Of a stretch of 64,000 nucleotides of DNA, positions 63,323 to 64,000 are shown piece by piece; the first letter of the stretch is position 1; every line of letters starts with the position of its first letter. Location of the stretch: assembly GCF_000931465.1 (NCBI RefSeq), contig NZ_CP010892.1, positions 3,619,388 to 3,683,387 of the forward strand, read 5' to 3'. The notes under the pieces are model-generated. The model ran no database searches. It had not been told where the DNA came from and saw only the letters and a list, made by a program, of their open reading frames with translations. The stretch is from Pseudomonas sp. MRSN 12121 (lineage in GTDB: Bacteria; Pseudomonadota; Gammaproteobacteria; Pseudomonadales; Pseudomonadaceae). Made by a program: the position numbers and the translations under genes.

Positions 63323-64000
63323 CACCGCTCACCCGCGACGCGGTCGACCCAGCCCCGGTAGAACCCGCGGTACTTGAGCACGAGCTTGTCGTACTTGCTG
63401 TACGCACCACCGCCGTCCGGCTTCATCCCGTTCCAGATTTTGACGTCGTACCCCGCAGCCTGCCTGGTCTGCAACCCGAACAGCACGAAGTCGGTCGCGC
63501 GACGCAGGACGCTGCCCACCTTCTTGATCGAGATGAGCATGTGCATGACGTTCTTGCCGTCGCTCACCGGCGTCACACACTGGAGCAGCTTGTATTTGAA
63601 ATCTCCATCCAGCGCGACGGTCATGACGCACCCGCCGGGGTAGCCATCGAAGTGCAGGTTCATCTGCGACATGTTCAGGCCGAGCGCGCGCGACAACATG
63701 CCGAGGGGACCGAAGTAGCGGTCCACGGTGAAGTCGATCCCTGCACCGAACCACGCGCCCGCCCGGGCCAGCGACTCAACCTCCGGCCACTGGCGCCAAT
63801 CGTCGAAGAGCTTGAGCTCGAAGGCCGAGATCGGCAGCGCGTGCACAGGGGTCGCGTGCTGCGCGTCGTAGAAGTTCTCGACGATCCGCAAGACCGCCGT
63901 CGTCGTCTCGAACGCGAAGTGCAGGTGCATAAAGTCGCCGTTGTCGACGTCGGCCGCGGCAATTTCGGGCAGCGGGTGCAGCGGCTGCGGGGAGCCGTAC
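63322..64000 (-). CDS. prnD: Aminopyrrolnitrin oxygenase PrnD (5' part outside window)
   Basis: The last ~226 residues of a Rieske-type arylamine oxygenase, running in from beyond base 64000. The mononuclear iron site is in ENFYDAQHATPVH (Asp, His, His). Downstream are the VDRYFGPLGMLSRALGLNMS and MNLHFDGYPGG segments that I recognise from PrnD of pyrrolnitrin producers. The C-terminus ends YRGWVDRVAGER. The Rieske cluster domain is outside the window. PrnD oxidises the amino group of aminopyrrolnitrin to a nitro group, the last step to the antifungal. prnA, prnB and prnC should lie further right. Confidence 0.92.
   Translation of the reverse strand, partial: YGSPQPLHPLPEIAAADVDNGDFMHLHFAFETTTAVLRIVENFYDAQHATPVHALPISAFELKLFDDWRQWPEVESLARAGAWFGAGIDFTVDRYFGPLGMLSRALGLNMSQMNLHFDGYPGGCVMTVALDGDFKYKLLQCVTPVSDGKNVMHMLISIKKVGSVLRRATDFVLFGLQTRQAAGYDVKIWNGMKPDGGGAYSKYDKLVLKYRGFYRGWVDRVAGER

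Overview
The window is a piece of a high-GC Pseudomonas chromosome, most likely from the P. chlororaphis/P. protegens group. The evidence is gene content: a Gac/Rsm-type exoprotease-lipase operon (aprA-inh-aprDEF-prtAB-pueB-pueA), the 3' end of the pyrrolnitrin gene prnD with a flavin reductase matching prnF, typical Pseudomonas REP/REPIN repeats, and a PvrSR/RcsCB-like c-di-GMP phosphorelay. No rRNA, tRNA, CRISPR array, prophage or complete IS element was seen.

Layout. 1-1.4 kb: partial phosphoribosyltransferase and a tandem universal stress protein (minus). 1.5-12.1 kb: two sulfonate/taurine-type ABC import loci. The first (minus) is permease-SBP-ATPase plus an acyl-CoA-dehydrogenase-like flavoenzyme and an AhpD/CMD-fold protein, next to an AraC regulator. 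The second has an orphan SBP divergent from an SBP-permease-ATPase set, followed by a tiny ORF coupled to an XRE-cupin regulator. 12.2-12.7 kb: a 170-residue protein that is 42% methionine with 16 cysteines. 13.1-13.9 kb: aldo/keto reductase. 14-22.1 kb: two hybrid sensor kinases, a REC-EAL protein and an RcsB-like regulator, with no cup fimbrial genes beside them. 22.1-27.8 kb: TIGR03067-like protein, serine hydrolase, and an overlapping FAN1 nuclease-Fe-S helicase pair. 28-29 kb: a lipoprotein gene followed by a ~780-bp non-coding element with terminal inverted repeats and nested palindromes.

29.7-46.4 kb (all minus) is the exoenzyme operon. Serralysin AprA, its inhibitor, the AprDEF type I exporter, two subtilisin autotransporters and two RTX lipases/polyurethanases lie in one orientation. 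AprDEF would export AprA and the two RTX lipases. A consensus RsmA/RsmE site overlaps the aprA ribosome binding site.

46.6-61.2 kb is amine/amino-acid catabolism: P1 peptidase with an APC permease and LuxR regulator; a FeaR-like regulator with a DUF3156-like gene, an APC permease frameshifted near its 3' end, and a phenylacetaldehyde-dehydrogenase-type ALDH; then an aminotransferase, a LuxR regulator, a MoaF-like protein, a second aminotransferase and an SDR. REPIN-type repeats fill the gaps, including a three-copy ~138-bp tandem array.

61.2-64 kb is the downstream edge of the pyrrolnitrin island (minus): prnD (cut by the window edge), a 52-residue N-terminal remnant of a second flavin reductase wedged between prnD and a Kef-type antiporter by 1- and 4-nt overlaps, then the intact flavin reductase prnF. 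Where the island meets the SDR operon, an ATGA-coupled reading frame stops after 17 codons, which looks like a gene broken at or near the junction. Main points for follow-up are the Met/Cys-rich protein, the flavin reductase remnant, the 780-bp element, the permease frameshift at a CTTT site, and the uncoupled PvrSR/RcsCB-like relay.
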